The notes: a model not told the origin generated them from the sequence alone. 64,000 bases of DNA from Kosakonia oryziphila (GCF_900094795.1 NZ_FMBC01000007.1:1-64000), one strand, 5' to 3'. Positions 18,044-26,815 are shown, counted from the stretch's first letter. Translations and numbers: made by a program.

Positions 18044-18225
18044 GTCACGCTGGTTTTGTGTTTATCCCGGGACGGTGCTCAGGCGTGAGCAGTCGACGGT
18101 TGCCATGCTGAATAACAATCGGTGTTCCGCTTAAGGGCCGTTTATCTGCCAGAAATCATGGCAGGAATTGTCTGAATTCCGGATAAAGGTTCATTTACAA
18201 AATCTGTGACATTAATCGGTAAGGC

Positions 18226-18810
18226 TTAATTACGTAAGCCGCTCGCCAGTCGCGTAAACACCTCAATATAGTTGGGGAGCGCTTTTTGCGGATCGTCGCT
18301 GGCCGCAATCGACAGTGCGGCATTCATTGCCGCGCCATTTAACATGTGCGCAGCAGCATCGGCATCCACCGGTTTGAGGATGCCGCGCTCGATCATTTCC
18401 AGCACCGCCTGGTGGGTGGATTCGAGGCAGCTATTCTGGCTTGGCCACTGCGCCGGGTCGCCGAGAAAAGCCGGACCATCCAGCAACACAATACGTTGCA
18501 CTTCCGGGTCGAGAGCCATTTTTATATAGGCAATGCCTTCGGCCAATAACCTCTCCCACTCATCGTCGGCCGTGGCCGCTGCCGCTTTCGCTCGTTGCGC
18601 CATTTCACCATCAACCTGCGCGACAACAGCGGCAAGCAACCCTTTTTTATCACCAAAGTTGTGATAGAGCGCGCCGCGCGTCAGGCCAACACTGGCCGTT
18701 AATTCATCCATTGATGCGGCGGCATAGCCTCTTTCTGCAAACGCCTTTCGCGCTGCACCGATCAATTTGGCCCGGTTCTCTTCCATCGTTTCGCTGCGAC
18801 GCTTGATCAT
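18226..18810 (-). CDS. TetR-family repressor
   Basis: Regulator of 194 aa with an N-terminal TetR helix-turn-helix (about residues 10-60, MDELTASVGLTRGALYHNFG) and a helical ligand-binding C-terminal domain. The start at 18810 is chosen because AAGGAG stands 5 bases upstream; an in-frame extension to 18912 would run across the operators. It is divergent from a RidA-family gene, and two palindromes in between are strong operator candidates. The natural reading is autorepression plus control of the RidA-like gene. Confidence 0.85.
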   Translation of the reverse strand: MIKRRSETMEENRAKLIGAARKAFAERGYAAASMDELTASVGLTRGALYHNFGDKKGLLAAVVAQVDGEMAQRAKAAAATADDEWERLLAEGIAYIKMALDPEVQRIVLLDGPAFLGDPAQWPSQNSCLESTHQAVLEMIERGILKPVDADAAAHMLNGAAMNAALSIAASDDPQKALPNYIEVFTRLASGLRN

Positions 18811-18824
18811 GCGATCTCCTTTTG

Positions 18825-18841
18825 ACATACGTAGCGTATGT
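18825..18841. promoter_or_regulatory. TetR operator candidate 1
   Basis: A 7-bp perfect inverted repeat with 3-bp spacer, ACATACG-TAG-CGTATGT, 15 bp upstream of the TetR start codon. It shares the core ATACG...CGTAT with the neighbouring palindrome at 18851-18873, as expected for two sites bound by one TetR repressor. Confidence 0.7.
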
Positions 18842-18850
18842 GATATTAAT

Positions 18851-18873
18851 TTAATATACGCCGCGTATATTAA
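18851..18873. promoter_or_regulatory. TetR operator candidate 2
   Basis: A 10-bp perfect inverted repeat (TTAATATACG / CGTATATTAA) around CCG, 55-78 bp upstream of the RidA-family start codon. It has the same core as the 18825 palindrome, and centre-to-centre spacing is about 29 bp. It probably overlaps the rightward promoter. Confidence 0.75.
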
Positions 18874-18928
18874 ACGATTTGTCAGCTCCCTGCTCTCGTT
18901 TTCAACATTCACTGAAAAAGGAAATCCA

Positions 18929-19324
18929 ATGATCCAGCGTGAACCCGTTTTCCCGGCTAACCGCCATGCGCTTTATGAAGAACATGGTTATTCAGCCGCC
19001 ATCCGTTCCGGAGATTTGTTGTTTGTTTCCGGCCAGGTCGGCAGCCGCGCCGACGGTACGCCGGAGCCGGATTTTGCCGCTCAGGTGCAACGAGCATTCG
19101 ATAATCTGCAAGCGACGCTTGCTGCCGCAGGTTGTACGTTTGATGATCTGATTGATGTCACGACTTTTCATACCGATCCGCAAAACCAGTTTCCGACAAT
19201 TATGCAGATAAAACAGTCGATTTTCCCGCAGCCACCCTATCCAAACTGGACAGCCGTTGGCGTCACCTGGCTTGCAGGATTTGATTTTGAAATTAAGGTC
19301 ATTGCCCGCATTCCTGCCCGCTAG
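18929..19324 (+). CDS. RidA (YjgF/UK114) family protein
   Basis: A 131-aa protein of the RidA family, whose archetype hydrolyses reactive enamine/imine intermediates released by PLP enzymes. Family features visible are GDLLFVSGQVG near residue 30, a central FDNLQATLAAAGC and the PNWTAVGVTWLA region. The conserved Arg that anchors substrate in true RidA proteins is not evident at its usual place, so this is likely one of the paralogous Rid subfamilies of unknown substrate. AAAAGGAA precedes the start. It is divergent from a TetR regulator and followed by a strong hairpin. Confidence 0.8.
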   Translation: MIQREPVFPANRHALYEEHGYSAAIRSGDLLFVSGQVGSRADGTPEPDFAAQVQRAFDNLQATLAAAGCTFDDLIDVTTFHTDPQNQFPTIMQIKQSIFPQPPYPNWTAVGVTWLAGFDFEIKVIARIPAR

Positions 19325-19349
19325 AAAGAGGAACGCGCCCGGGTCGGAC

Positions 19350-19383
19350 AATACCGGCAGGAAATGTATTCCCTGCCGGTATT
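19350..19383 (+). terminator. Hairpin after the RidA-family gene
   Basis: A 12-bp inverted repeat (AATACCGGCAGG / CCTGCCGGTATT) with a 10-nt loop, 26 bp after the stop codon. No T-run follows, so it could be a weak terminator or a 3' stabilising stem. Confidence 0.55.
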
Positions 19384-19454
19384 ACGCCATCATAGGATCG
19401 CGACTTTATAACAGGAAATTGAAAAATGTGCAGGGTGCCATCTATATTAAAAAT

Positions 19455-20030
19455 TCATCTGTCTATTTTTAATAGCATCTCTCCAAATTGTGATATTTTT
19501 TCAAGACCGTACTCCCACTCACCAAATCCGGATTCCGAATTAATATGACCAGCATCGCCGACATCTACCAGCTCACATCCCCAGCTGTCAGACCAAAATA
19601 CAGTGCGATTGAATGACATAAGCGGATCATTGTGACTGGCAAAGACCATTCCGGGTATTTTTAACTTCGACGCGGTGATAACTTCTTCAAGTTCAAAACG
19701 TGAAGGTTCAGCAGGCGCAACCATAACAATCCCGGCAACATTTGTTGCTCTACTCTGGACCTGGTACCAGGATGCAAGCGCGCCAAAACTATGCCCAATC
19801 AAAATAACGGGCAACGTACAGGTGGCTAATTCTCTGCGAATCGCTGCGCCCCAACTTTCAATATCCGGCTGCAACCAGTTTCGTTGGCTTATTCTTTTCC
19901 AGCGAGGTAAACGACGCGCCCAACAGGTTTGCCAGTGGTAATCGTCGCTATCTCTTAATCCTGGAACAAGAATCGTTGTGAAAGAGTCATCCAGCTTTAA
20001 CAGACGCGGTATTGTCATGGTAAATTCCAT
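19455..20030 (-). CDS. Small alpha/beta hydrolase (RBBP9/YdeN-like)
   Basis: A 191-aa serine hydrolase of the RBBP9/YdeN fold. It has an early TTILVPGLRDSD strand-loop, the nucleophile elbow GHSFGA (Ser about residue 80), an acidic residue in HNDPL and the catalytic His in DAGHIN. Members are small esterases or peptidases of mostly unknown substrate. The true start may be Met5 (MTIPRLL) rather than Met1. It is a single gene; the adjacent citG-like gene on the same strand is decayed. Confidence 0.8.
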   Translation of the reverse strand: MEFTMTIPRLLKLDDSFTTILVPGLRDSDDYHWQTCWARRLPRWKRISQRNWLQPDIESWGAAIRRELATCTLPVILIGHSFGALASWYQVQSRATNVAGIVMVAPAEPSRFELEEVITASKLKIPGMVFASHNDPLMSFNRTVFWSDSWGCELVDVGDAGHINSESGFGEWEYGLEKISQFGEMLLKIDR

Positions 20031-20051
20031 CAGTCCTTAGTTTTCCATCCC

Positions 20052-20560
20052 TTAGGGTGGGAAATGAGCCAGTAGCCAGGTTACTGCCAGCAGGTCCGCA
20101 CTTCCTCCTGGGCTTAAATTTCGGGCGATGAACGCAGTGTCCATATGTAAAAGCGCCTGCCTGAATCTGTTGCCAGTGAGGTGTTTAATGCGCAGGATCC
20201 TGGCCGCATATCGCTGTGCATAGCGTAATCCTTTTAGCCCCCCACGTGCGAGGATATTGGTGTCAGGATTGTGAGCAATTAACGAAAGTAACACCCGCAG
20301 CGCATAACCCGCGTTGATGGCTTTTTCCCATGCAGGTAATCATAAACCCTTACCGTAGCAAACCCGCTTTCTGCCTCTCCACACGCCCCCGTAACGCCAT
20401 ACTCACGAAACAGTTGTTCCCCTTTGGTTTTCGCCTCGCTATTTTGCTTCAACTCCCGGCTCACCATACCGGCACGGACCTGGCTAACCATCTTATTTTC
20501 ATCAAATGCCGATACACTTAATGAGAATGATTTCGCGAGTTTGGTTGAAGCATATACCAT
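20052..20560 (-). pseudogene. citG/mdcB-type gene remnant, frameshifted
   Basis: Two overlapping minus-strand frames together encode the C-terminal half of a triphosphoribosyl-dephospho-CoA synthase (CitG/MdcB). The upstream frame has GEQLFREYGVTGACGEAESG and FATVR; the downstream frame has NPDTNILARGGLKGLRYAQ and ARNLSPGGSADLLAVTW. The two join near 20290 with a frameshift, and the N-terminal half of about 150 residues is absent. In the family the enzyme makes the prosthetic-group precursor of citrate or malonate lyase. No lyase genes are near, which fits decay of an old malonate/citrate locus. Confidence 0.8.
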
Positions 20561-20581
20561 TGCTAACAGAGTGAGTTAACT

Positions 20582-21820
20582 ATGCTAAAGGCCGGAAATA
20601 TGTCTCTTCGTTCCCTGAGGGCGCTGTGCCTGACAAGTTTTTTTATTGCTGATGTCCGCGATGGTCTCGGCCCTTTTCTGGGGATATTTCTCACCCAGCG
20701 CCACTGGCAACCGGATGATATCGGCTTGCTGATGACGCTGGGCGGCGTGGCAGGGTTATTGGCGACACTCCCGGCAGGATTTGTCACCGACACGTCCAAA
20801 AACAAACGGACTCTGCTGGCGCTGCTCTGCATAATGATTACCGCAAGTACGTTTCTGCTCTGGTTCAGCCAGCAAAACACCGTCGTCGCGCTTTCGCAAA
20901 TAGTCAGCGGAATATGCGCGGCTTTTGTCGGCCCTCTGATCACCGGGATTACGCTGGGTCTGACAGGGCAACGCGGCTTTAATGGTCAAATGGGTAAAAA
21001 TGAGGCATTCAATCACGCAGGAAATTTCTTTACCGCGCTGATTGCCGGAGGTATTGCCTGGTACTGGGGCGTCGGCGGTATTTTCCTGTTGATGGCCTGT
21101 ACGACCGTGTTAACGCTGTGCGCGCTGCTGGCCATTCGCAGTCAAGATATCGATAACGATGCGGCGCGAGGTATACAGTTCTCTGTTCCTCAACCGCTGC
21201 CGGGGCTTTCGGTACTCACCCAAAACAGGGCACTGTTTATTACCGGATTGACCCTGATGCTGTTTCATCTGGCCAATGCTGCGCTGTTACCCATGCTCAG
21301 CATGCGCGTCGCCGCCGCGCCTGGCGCCATGAATCCCGGTTTGTATGCTGCCGCCACGGTGATTATTTCTCAGGCGGTGATGATTCCGGTGGCCATTTGG
21401 GTTGCCCGGCGAATCGATAAGTACGGTTACTGGCGATTAATTATGTTGGCATTGCTGATAATGCCTCTGCGGGCTGCGCTGGCAGCAATCTCGGCTGCCC
21501 CGCTGATGATGGTGCCAGTGCAAATACTGGATGGCGCGGCTGCGGGTATCCTTGGCGTGGTGGTACCCGGTTTTATTGTGGCGCTGCTGTGCGATAGCGG
21601 GCACGTTAATGCCGGGCAAAGCGTGGTGATGCTAATGCAGGGCATCGGTGCGTCAATGAGCCCGGCATTAACAGGGATGATTGCCGGTAATTACTCCTTT
21701 GCCACCGCGTTCAGCGTGCTGAGCGCCATTGCGCTTGTGGCACTGCTTATCTGGTGGCGATATGCAAGCGTACTTATTGAGCATGCATCTGCACGGGCAT
21801 TAAAGGTGGGTGCGGGGTGA
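20582..21820 (+). CDS. MFS transporter
   Basis: Major facilitator superfamily permease of up to 412 aa with about 12 helices. A DRDG-like motif loop is seen as FVTDTSKNKRT after the second helix. The start is uncertain: ATG at 20582 follows GAGTGAG, while ATG at 20600 (MSLRSLRALCL) follows AAGGCCGG and begins closer to the first helix. Substrate cannot be inferred. It stands 20 bp from the decayed citG-like gene on the other strand. Confidence 0.75.
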   Translation: MLKAGNMSLRSLRALCLTSFFIADVRDGLGPFLGIFLTQRHWQPDDIGLLMTLGGVAGLLATLPAGFVTDTSKNKRTLLALLCIMITASTFLLWFSQQNTVVALSQIVSGICAAFVGPLITGITLGLTGQRGFNGQMGKNEAFNHAGNFFTALIAGGIAWYWGVGGIFLLMACTTVLTLCALLAIRSQDIDNDAARGIQFSVPQPLPGLSVLTQNRALFITGLTLMLFHLANAALLPMLSMRVAAAPGAMNPGLYAAATVIISQAVMIPVAIWVARRIDKYGYWRLIMLALLIMPLRAALAAISAAPLMMVPVQILDGAAAGILGVVVPGFIVALLCDSGHVNAGQSVVMLMQGIGASMSPALTGMIAGNYSFATAFSVLSAIALVALLIWWRYASVLIEHASARALKVGAG

Positions 21821-22012
21821 TCTGCTTTCGGATATAGCCGCCGCACGTAACGGGCAATTGAGTTATTCAGCCAGATTGAGCAAACAAACATCTCCCTTAT
21901 GGATTTTTTAGAAAATGGGAAATTGTCCTGCCTCTATGTTCCGGTTTTTGTCGCGAGGGAAAGTCGTAAAACGCTGTCAAGATCGTTGCGCGGTCAGGGG
22001 GCGACATAACAC

Positions 22013-23527
22013 TTAAGTTTGACCGTGACCGTTTTTACGTAACATCTTCCAGACCATAAAAGCGCAGACCAGCGTCATTCCCGCCAGCGCCTGAAATAAA
22101 AAGGTATAGGCGGAATCGTAACTCTCTCGCAGCAACATCCGGGAAACAGTGGGCAGAAGATCCGCCGCCCGATCAATATTGCCACCACCCAGCCAGTTAA
22201 CAGCGTCGTTGATGACATCGGGTGAGTAATCAGCGGCCACCTCTCTAAGCTTCAGATGGTTTATCGCCACCAGCAATGCCGTAACCATCGCCAGTGCAAT
22301 TCCTTCACCGGCAACGCGAACCGTATTAAACAACCCTGCCGCCATACCGGCTTGTTCCACCGGGACGGCAGAAACAGCAAGCCCGTCCATTAGCCCCCAC
22401 GGAAGCGCCGCACCTGCGCCGATGATCACCAGTGAAAACAACAGCAGACTGATGCTGCCACCCTGCAATGCCTGCCCAAGCGCAAGTAAACCGGCGGCAG
22501 CTAAAATCAACCCGGTGGCCGAAACCGCACCAGGCGTAAACCATCGGGTCAGAAAGGCTGCGAGCGAGGGAAATACCAACATCGGTCCCGTCAGGGCCAG
22601 CAGATAAAACGCACTTTGTGTCTCGCTTAACCCGTCACCGCCCATAAAGTGCAGCGGAATAATTATCAGCAGCACAACGTAGCAATAACAGGTGGCAACC
22701 GGCAATAACAGGACTCCTGCAAAGCGTGGGCTGCGTAAGAGCGCAATATCAAAAACAGGATGTTTAATTTTTCGGCAGTGATTCACAAACCAGCGAATAA
22801 GCAGCGTGGAAGCTATAAACAAAGCCAGCACAGGCAGGGATAAAAATCCATAAACCGGCAACAGCATCACAGCTGAAGTGAACAGGATCAGCGCCAGGGT
22901 AAAGAGCGCGATGCCAGCGATATCCGCTTTCTGCGGCGGCTGTTTTTCTGACGGCGGTAAAAATGCGCTCCCGGTCAGCGCGACGATACCAGAGAGCATT
23001 GCCATTGAAGCATAAACCCAGCGCCAGCCAAAAACGTCGGTAATCAGTCCAATAAGCAGCGGCCCGAAAGCTAATCCGGCACCGAACATGGTACCAAGCA
23101 GACTAAACGCCCGGGTTCGGGCATTTCCGTTATATAACTGCGCCAGCGCTGCGCTGCCTCCGGCTAACGTCATTGCCGCAGCGATGCCCTGTAGCGCCCT
23201 GAATACGCCGATAATGGCGGTGCTTTGCGCCAAATAAATAAACAGATTGCTGACGCAAAAAATGATTAATCCGGCGATAAATATTCGCTTTCTGCCTGCC
23301 ATATCCGCAGCAATACCTGCTGTCAGCAGCAAACTGCCGAAGGTCAACATGAAGCCGTTCGTCAGCCAGGTGAGCGCAGCAGGACTGCCTCCCAGCGCAT
23401 GGCTAATGGCAGGTGTGGTAACAACGCCACCGGTGAAGCTCAACGGTAATAACATAGCCGCCAGGAACACAGCCATCGCGGCGGTCATTCTGGTGGCACG
23501 GGAAGAGGATGCGATGAGTGAGGACAT
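22013..23527 (-). CDS. DHA2-type MFS efflux transporter
   Basis: A 504-aa, roughly 14-helix transporter of the drug:H+ antiporter-2 family. Typical parts are the LTWLTNGFMLTFGSLLL helix, the loop ADMAGRKRIF (motif A) and the GMAAGLFNTVRVAGEG segment late in the protein. The start at 23527 has AAAGGT about 8 bases upstream; a start at 23572 would add 15 residues without a better site. It is divergent from the LysR gene at 23654, its probable regulator. It likely exports drugs or toxic organics; the substrate is unknown. Confidence 0.82.
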   Translation of the reverse strand: MSSLIASSSRATRMTAAMAVFLAAMLLPLSFTGGVVTTPAISHALGGSPAALTWLTNGFMLTFGSLLLTAGIAADMAGRKRIFIAGLIIFCVSNLFIYLAQSTAIIGVFRALQGIAAAMTLAGGSAALAQLYNGNARTRAFSLLGTMFGAGLAFGPLLIGLITDVFGWRWVYASMAMLSGIVALTGSAFLPPSEKQPPQKADIAGIALFTLALILFTSAVMLLPVYGFLSLPVLALFIASTLLIRWFVNHCRKIKHPVFDIALLRSPRFAGVLLLPVATCYCYVVLLIIIPLHFMGGDGLSETQSAFYLLALTGPMLVFPSLAAFLTRWFTPGAVSATGLILAAAGLLALGQALQGGSISLLLFSLVIIGAGAALPWGLMDGLAVSAVPVEQAGMAAGLFNTVRVAGEGIALAMVTALLVAINHLKLREVAADYSPDVINDAVNWLGGGNIDRAADLLPTVSRMLLRESYDSAYTFLFQALAGMTLVCAFMVWKMLRKNGHGQT

Positions 23528-23653
23528 GAGATTACCTTTAAAATTCAGCGTTCTTAAAAAGGAAATAAACAATGTCCGGCCATGTTATTGCGGATTTTAA
23601 ATTAGATAAATAGACTGGGAATACCTTATGAAGAGACAAAAAGTTTATAATCG

Positions 23654-24541
23654 ATGGACAGTTTCACCTCGCTTACTTCTTTTGTAAGAACAGCGGAAAC
23701 CCTCAGCTTTGTACAGGCTGCGAGGTCGCTGGGCATTTCCGCATCGGCAGTGGGTAAAAACGTAGCCCGGCTGGAAAATAAACTGGGTGTAAGACTTTTT
23801 AATCGCAGCACACGTAACGTCAGCCTCACGGCTGAAGGGACAGTTTTACTGTCACGCTGCCAGCATATTCTGGAGCAGTTGCGCGAAGCCGAGGCCGAAC
23901 TGACCACCACGGTGGAGCAACCCGCCGGAAAACTAAGAGTGTCGCTCCCTGTTATCGGCTACCGTTTGCTGCTTCCCCTGCTTCCGTCCTTCACCCGGCG
24001 TTATCCTGATATTGAGCTGGAGCTGGATTTCAGCGATCGGCTGGTCAATATTGTCGATGAAGGGTTCGATGTGGCAATACGCAGCGGGAAAATAGCCGAC
24101 TCCAGACTGACATCAAAAACACTCGGCAAGTTTAGTTTTGTTCTTTGTGCCAGCCCGGCTTATCTGCGCGAGCATGGTGAACCAGCCTCCCCCGACGATC
24201 TGAAAAACCATAAATGCGTTCTCTTCCGCTTCCCTTCGACCGGGCTTATCCAGCCGTGGGAACTAAAGGGGTTACGTATAACAGGCGATTACAAACCTGC
24301 GTCCGTGTTAACCGCCAATAATATCGAAGCAGTGATCCGTATCAGCACCTCAGGGCTGGGTATCAGTTATGTCCCTGATTTCGCCGTGCGAGAAGCACTC
24401 AGCCAGGGAGATCTGCAAGAGGTTTTAGCTGGTTGTTGTATCACTCAGGGTACTTTTTCCGCGCTGTGGCCAGCCAGCCGTTATCTTTCTCCCCGGATAC
24501 GCTGTTTTATCGATTTTATGGCGGCAAACTGGATTGGCTAA
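23654..24541 (+). CDS. LysR-family transcriptional regulator
   Basis: A 295-aa LysR protein of the large branch that includes DsdC/PecT-like and AaeR-type regulators. The winged helix is at residues 1-60 (FVQAARSLGISASAVGKNVARLE) and the effector domain at about 90-290. It is divergent from the DHA2 transporter with 126 bp between, so it probably controls that efflux gene. A strong terminator follows at 24682. Confidence 0.85.
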   Translation: MDSFTSLTSFVRTAETLSFVQAARSLGISASAVGKNVARLENKLGVRLFNRSTRNVSLTAEGTVLLSRCQHILEQLREAEAELTTTVEQPAGKLRVSLPVIGYRLLLPLLPSFTRRYPDIELELDFSDRLVNIVDEGFDVAIRSGKIADSRLTSKTLGKFSFVLCASPAYLREHGEPASPDDLKNHKCVLFRFPSTGLIQPWELKGLRITGDYKPASVLTANNIEAVIRISTSGLGISYVPDFAVREALSQGDLQEVLAGCCITQGTFSALWPASRYLSPRIRCFIDFMAANWIG

Positions 24542-24681
24542 TTCACGCACAAACCGTGTAATTGAAGCCGAAATGCTGCATATCAGTAACGAAAAGTGAA
24601 TAGTCGGCGGCTTTCTGTTTTAGCGCACACAACCAGAATATGGGGTTTTAGCTGCTGAAGTCAGTGGAGTGGATCGAAGTA

Positions 24682-24716
24682 GAGTTTGCTGCAATAAACA
24701 GCAAACTCTTTTTTTT
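24682..24716 (+). terminator. Rho-independent terminator after LysR
   Basis: A 10-bp stem (GAGTTTGCTG / CAGCAAACTC) with a 7-nt loop followed by eight T residues. It ends rightward transcription about 140 bp after the LysR stop and also separates it from the accessory stretch to the right. Confidence 0.85.
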
Positions 24717-24731
24717 CATCCTCGCCAGGAT

Positions 24732-25187
24732 TTAATTCAGCACGTCCAGCGCTATAACGCCCTGCCCGGTTTTTATCCAGCGCGGCGCTTTCAGGCGCTC
24801 AGCAAAAAACATCACCAAATCCAGCAATAAATCCCCTATCACGCGGGACTGATCAGCGGACAGCGAACCATTAATCAGCAACCGCGTTAGCTCTTCACAA
24901 TAACGGCACAGCGCATCGCTTTCCGGTGCGAACTCCGGAATATAAGGTAAAAACTCGACGGTCAGTGATTCAGTTAAATGCGCGGGGATTGGCTCATGTA
25001 ACGTCGTGTGTAATAAATTAAGGCAGGAACCGAGTTTGCCGCAAAGCGCCAGTTTTTCCGCTGGTTCATGGGTTTCAACCAGCACTTCGGCAAAGCGCTC
25101 GCAGTTGTCGGCCAGCTCAGTGAAATCGGTTGAACAGGAAAAAGGCAGTGCTAACAGAGAATGAATGTGGTTGGGGGTTGTAGCCAT
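24732..25187 (-). CDS. Conserved P4-satellite/prophage-type protein, 151 aa
   Basis: A 151-aa acidic, Leu- and Cys-containing helical protein with no signal peptide (IHSLLALPFSCSTDFTELAD, then CRYCEELTRLL). From memory it resembles conserved proteins next to Icd-like/ash genes of P4-type satellites and their chromosomal remnants; its function is unknown to me. GAGG precedes the ATG at 25187. The sequence just upstream has the ash/Icd-type leader character described in the next entry. No integrase, capsid or primase gene is nearby, so this is an isolated accessory locus. Confidence 0.55.
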   Translation of the reverse strand: MATTPNHIHSLLALPFSCSTDFTELADNCERFAEVLVETHEPAEKLALCGKLGSCLNLLHTTLHEPIPAHLTESLTVEFLPYIPEFAPESDALCRYCEELTRLLINGSLSADQSRVIGDLLLDLVMFFAERLKAPRWIKTGQGVIALDVLN

Positions 25188-25506
25188 AAGGCAGCCTCAC
25201 TAAGTGTGTTTTTAACTTCGCCACCGGAGAGGCTAATCTCGCGGGTGGCGGACTGAACGAAGTTAGCCTTACCGGCCTTAGTGAAACCGGCGCGCTTTGC
25301 AGCGCCCCCGTCCAGCCCACCATTGAGATATAGCAGGCTGTACAGTACAAAATTAGGCTTGTACCGTCACTAAGTTTTATCAGGAGGCTAACCCCGACAC
25401 CTGTGTTTGCAGGTGCGGCAACAAGATACGATGAGGAGAGATAGGCCGCAACGGGAATTACTGGGAAGCACCTCTCAGAAAATGAAGAAAATATATGAAA
25501 CCTCAT
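25188..25506 (-). other. P4/Icd-like leader region
   Basis: Upstream of the 151-aa gene, a minus-strand frame (25117-25506) reads CTACYISMVGWTGALQSAPV, then a Ser/Pro/Arg-rich stretch. In my recollection this is the pattern of ash-family or Icd-like leader ORFs of P4-type satellites. The DNA has repeated GGCTAA blocks (GAGGCTAATCTCG near 25230, GAGGCTAACCCC near 25384). In P4 itself such repeats belong to the RNA-based immunity region. I cannot show that an RNA is made here. Confidence 0.3.
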
Positions 25507-25734
25507 ATAGATGTTCTGGACGATAAAAAGTCAGGGAGTGACTAATATAAGTCCGCTGTGAGTGAGGAACAGACATAATCACTCACAGACTTTACCTTTT
25601 CTGTATGCAATTGATTATGTCCTTGCTATGGTGTTTAAGGTTAATGCTGCTGTAAACATAGTAATGAGTTCAATGTAATTAAAAAATAGAGATATTTTAC
25701 GGCACATGCATTCAGTAACAACAATATGTTCATC
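25507..25734. other. Non-coding stretch with hairpin
   Basis: AT-rich DNA without a supported gene. It holds a 9-bp inverted repeat, TGTGAGTGA (25557-25565) and TCACTCACA (25579-25587), that could act as a terminator or operator. Confidence 0.35.
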
Positions 25735-25995
25735 ATGAATGAGCTAAAAGCGAAGTGGGAGAAGGTACTTGTTTCTCGTTATGGACGATTCATTCATGCC
25801 AGTGATATATATTGCAATCATGGCCCTTGAGGAATCACCTATAACTTCTATAATGCAGGGCTTGATGATGATTATTTTGATAAAAAGATACTGTCTGGTG
25901 ATGAAGCAAAATATCATCACCGAATTGTTATTGATGTTTTTTCTGTTAAACTTACCATATTAATGGCACATACATTCTATAGTGTATTTTCATAG
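25735..25995 (+). pseudogene. Hypothetical gene broken by one stop codon
   Basis: Reading from ATG 25735, 86 codons stay open except for a single TGA at codon 32 (25828-25830). The sense sequence on both sides is protein-like: ELKAKWEKVLVSRYGRFIHA before the stop, AGLDDDYFDKKILSGDEAKY and HHRIVIDVFSVKL after it. I do not recognise the family. One point mutation separates it from an intact gene, so either the decay is recent or the frame is coincidental. Confidence 0.45.
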
Positions 25996-26091
25996 TCTTA
26001 TCAGTATGTTATTGGCATTGCCTGGAAAGCAAGTTGTGCTAATATCTTTTTGTTATACAGGAAGTTTTATACACTCAATTAAGGAGTTTTT

Positions 26092-26539
26092 ATGAGTTTT
26101 TTTAAACAAAGCATTATTGCTACTGGTCTGCTCGGTTTCGCTGGTTTCTGTGTTGCTGCAACTCCCAGTATGAACTGGAAGATAAAATCTTCAGAACCAA
26201 TAAATCAAATTACTTTTGGTATAACAATCAATGCAGCAGCCCCAGTCGATGAGTTTTATTTTGCTAACCAGTTTGGTTTCACCGGAGGCGGTGGTATTGG
26301 CTATACAGGTATTCAGCCTACTAAAAACACTAAAGATGGTAAACGGCAGTTTATGGTATTATTCAGTAGCTTCAGAAATGATACCTCTATATGAAGTAAA
26401 ATTCCTTCCGCCAACCGGAAACAATGGCAAATTACAGGGAACCATTTCTACTTTATCGAGAGGTTCGGCTGCTTGTCCAGGCGCCATTACCTGGACTCAT
26501 GATGAGACAGGAACATTGGTCAAAGGCGGTTTCAAATAA
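26092..26539 (+). pseudogene. Secreted DUF3472-like protein, frameshifted
   Basis: The gene starts with a clear Sec signal peptide (about residues 1-22, ending VAA) and the segment FYFANQFGFTGGGGIGYTG, which recalls secreted DUF3472-type proteins. At about 26380 the frame breaks and the C-terminal part (PLYEVKFLPPTGNNGKLQGT, then GAITWTHDETGTLVKGG) continues in the next frame to a stop at 26539. Restoring one frame gives about 148 aa. AAGGAG precedes the ATG. The single-lesion decay matches that of the gene just upstream. Confidence 0.6.
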
Positions 26540-26574
26540 TTCTGAGCCTTCATTAATAATATATATAAATTATA

Positions 26575-26782
26575 AGAGCCTGGCCCAGTAAGCGTTTATT
26601 GTTGCAGCCAGTTTGGGCACGGACAGCGCATAACAACCGGAGCGTACACGCAGTACGTGAGGATTACTCGCTTCGCTCGCCCTAAGGGCCGCCGCAAGCG
26701 GCGTTCAAAATGCCATAACATGTTGTGTGAGCACTGCCCTGGACCAAAATGGCAAATAAAATAGTCTAATGGGCCAGGCTCT
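26575..26782. repeat. MITE-like element with 13-bp terminal inverted repeats
   Basis: A 208-bp block bounded by AGAGCCTGGCCCA and its perfect complement TGGGCCAGGCTCT. The interior is non-coding, with several internal palindromes (GGGCCGCCGCAAGCGGC region). No transposase is present. I see no convincing target-site duplication. A non-autonomous mobile element or a dispersed repeat family is the most likely identity. Confidence 0.6.
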
Positions 26783-26815
26783 AAATTTTTCTTATTCCTA
26801 TAAGAATCTGAATCG

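Noticed and set aside
18044..18225. Second Tn3 terminal repeat after sitD
   Set aside because: I looked for an inverted GGGG...TAAG end bounding the sit operon on its right side and found none, so a complete transposon carrying sitABCD is not supported.
25117..25506. 129-codon minus-strand frame as a normal protein gene
   Set aside because: It overlaps the start of the 151-aa gene and has low-complexity Ser/Pro/Arg content; it is better treated as a leader region.
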